A DNA stretch of 6,970 nt, from NCBI GenBank assembly GCA_938004235.1, contig CALKWL010000284.1, forward strand, positions 1 to 6,970, read 5' to 3'. The position numbers and the translations under genes are program-made. Origin of the DNA: an uncultured Gammaproteobacteria bacterium (GTDB taxonomy: Bacteria; Pseudomonadota; Gammaproteobacteria; Halothiobacillales; Halothiobacillaceae). Below are positions 6,363-6,970 of this stretch, one piece after another. Within the stretch, counting starts at the first letter, position 1, and every line of letters starts with the position of its first letter. Under the pieces are notes generated by a model. The model was not told the DNA's origin. It ran no database searches and saw nothing but the letters and a program-made list of their open reading frames with translations.

Positions 6363-6435
6363 AACTGAGGGGTCTCCGAATGGTGCAGGAATGATACGAT
6401 AACGGCATTTATTTCATCTGTGACACGCCGCGCCT
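6363..6435. promoter_or_regulatory. Divergent intergenic region between the M16 operon and ftsY
   Basis: Only 73 bp separates the two divergent starts, so both promoters must lie here or inside the coding ends. The AT-rich centre (6391-6416, with GATACGATAAC and CATTTATTTCAT) is the likely melting region. I found no hexamer pair at standard sigma-70 spacing on either strand. No clear ribosome-binding site precedes ftsY, and the one before the M16 gene is far from its ATG. Function is inferred from the gene arrangement. Confidence 0.4.
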
Positions 6436-6926
6436 ATGTTTGGTTTCCTTCGACGTTTTCGTAAGCAGCAATCCGAGTCCTCAGGCACGCCTGCCGAGGC
6501 GCTTGGCGCCGAACTTAAGGCTGGGGATGAACGAGCCGAGACCGAAGCTCGCGATAGCGTTACCGACAACGGGGCGGAGGCAGAAACCAGGCTGCACGCT
6601 CCCGTTAAGGAAGACAAGCACGCGGAGGAGCCCGCAACCCGCACAGAAAAAGCAGCCAAGGCAGCGCCTCAGCCCGCCAGAACTTCACCCGCAACCGAGC
6701 TTGATCCGGAACCGAAGCCCGGACTGTGGGCGGGTTTGCGCGCGCGTCTGGAGCGAACGCGCAAGGGGCTGACCGAAGGTCTGGCGAGCTTGGTGCTCGG
6801 TAAAAAGCAGATCGACGATGAGCTTCTGGAAGACATCGAAACACGTTTGCTGCTTGCCGACGTGGGCATGGATACCACGCGTACGCTGATTAACGAATTG
6901 ACCCGGAAAGTCGAGCGCAAGGATCT
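6436..6926 (+). CDS. ftsY: Signal recognition particle receptor FtsY, 3' truncated by the fragment end
   Basis: SRP receptor GTPase that docks ribosome-SRP complexes at the inner membrane. Only about the first 163 residues are present. MFGFLRRFRK is the basic start common in this family. Residues 11-95 form a low-complexity acidic A domain rich in Ala, Glu and Pro. From residue 96 the N domain begins: GLWAGLRARLERTRKGL, then GKKQIDDELLEDIETRLLLADVGMDTT (122-148), a strong FtsY signature. The GTPase G domain lies beyond the fragment. The open frame continues into the adapter to a stop at 6946-6948, but the final residues (LDRKSVV, 164-170) come from adapter bases and are not real. Known synteny predicts ftsE, ftsX and rpoH downstream. 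Confidence 0.96.
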
Positions 6927-6970
6927 AGATCGGAAGAGCGTCGTGTAGGGAAAGAGTGTAGATCTCGGTG
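6927..6970 (+). other. Illumina adapter (reverse complement of Read 1/P5 side), not genomic
   Basis: From AGATCGGAAGAGCGTCGTG at 6927 to the window end the sequence matches the reverse complement of the Illumina universal (P5/Read 1) adapter. With the P7-side adapter at the other end in the opposite role, the window has the layout of one complete library molecule with a 6,880-bp insert. ftsY is cut here for this reason. Confidence 0.98.

Noticed and set aside
6927..6948. C-terminal LDRKSVV and stop codon of the FtsY frame as a natural short FtsY
   Set aside because: These codons are adapter sequence, and real FtsY continues into an NG GTPase domain.

Overview
The window is a 6,880-bp piece of bacterial chromosome (47-6926) flanked on both sides by Illumina adapter sequence (1-46 and 6927-6970). 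Both outermost genes therefore stop at the fragment ends for technical reasons. Gene content and order (fdx - coaD - rsmD - two M16 peptidases - ftsY) match a neighbourhood I know from Gamma- and Betaproteobacteria such as Pseudomonas. The Alvin-type 2[4Fe-4S] ferredoxin and a GC content of roughly 60% in the core genes fit that. I cannot place it below that level, and I recognise no species.

Layout, left to right. A truncated lipoprotein gene with beta-propeller-like motifs (47-516, minus) is followed by an intrinsic terminator (531-560) serving the minus strand. Next comes a minus-strand run transcribed right to left: rsmD (16S rRNA m2G966 methyltransferase), coaD (overlapping rsmD by 8 nt), a YfhL-type ferredoxin, and a typical 2-Cys peroxiredoxin that ends at that terminator. 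Upstream of rsmD, also on the minus strand, sits a lower-GC pair: a Sel1-like-repeat protein (2669-3229) and a 44-residue single-helix membrane protein (3252-3386). Further upstream a hairpin (3506-3539) closes a two-gene operon of exported M16 zinc-peptidase-family proteins (3602-4936 and 4926-6362, 11-nt overlap). A 73-bp divergent intergenic region then separates these from ftsY, which runs on the plus strand and is cut by the adapter after about 163 codons.

The core genes are housekeeping: ribosome modification, CoA synthesis, electron transfer, peroxide removal, envelope proteolysis and membrane-protein targeting (FtsY). The M16 pair is best read as a heteromeric enzyme: one subunit keeps the zinc site, and the other has lost it but keeps the Arg/Tyr motif that the first lacks. 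The accessory part is the Sel1-repeat gene with its small membrane-protein partner, which separates the M16 genes from rsmD and has a different base composition. No mobile element, CRISPR array, tRNA or rRNA was seen. I found no clear undescribed system; the Sel1/small-membrane-protein pair is the closest candidate, and its function is unknown.
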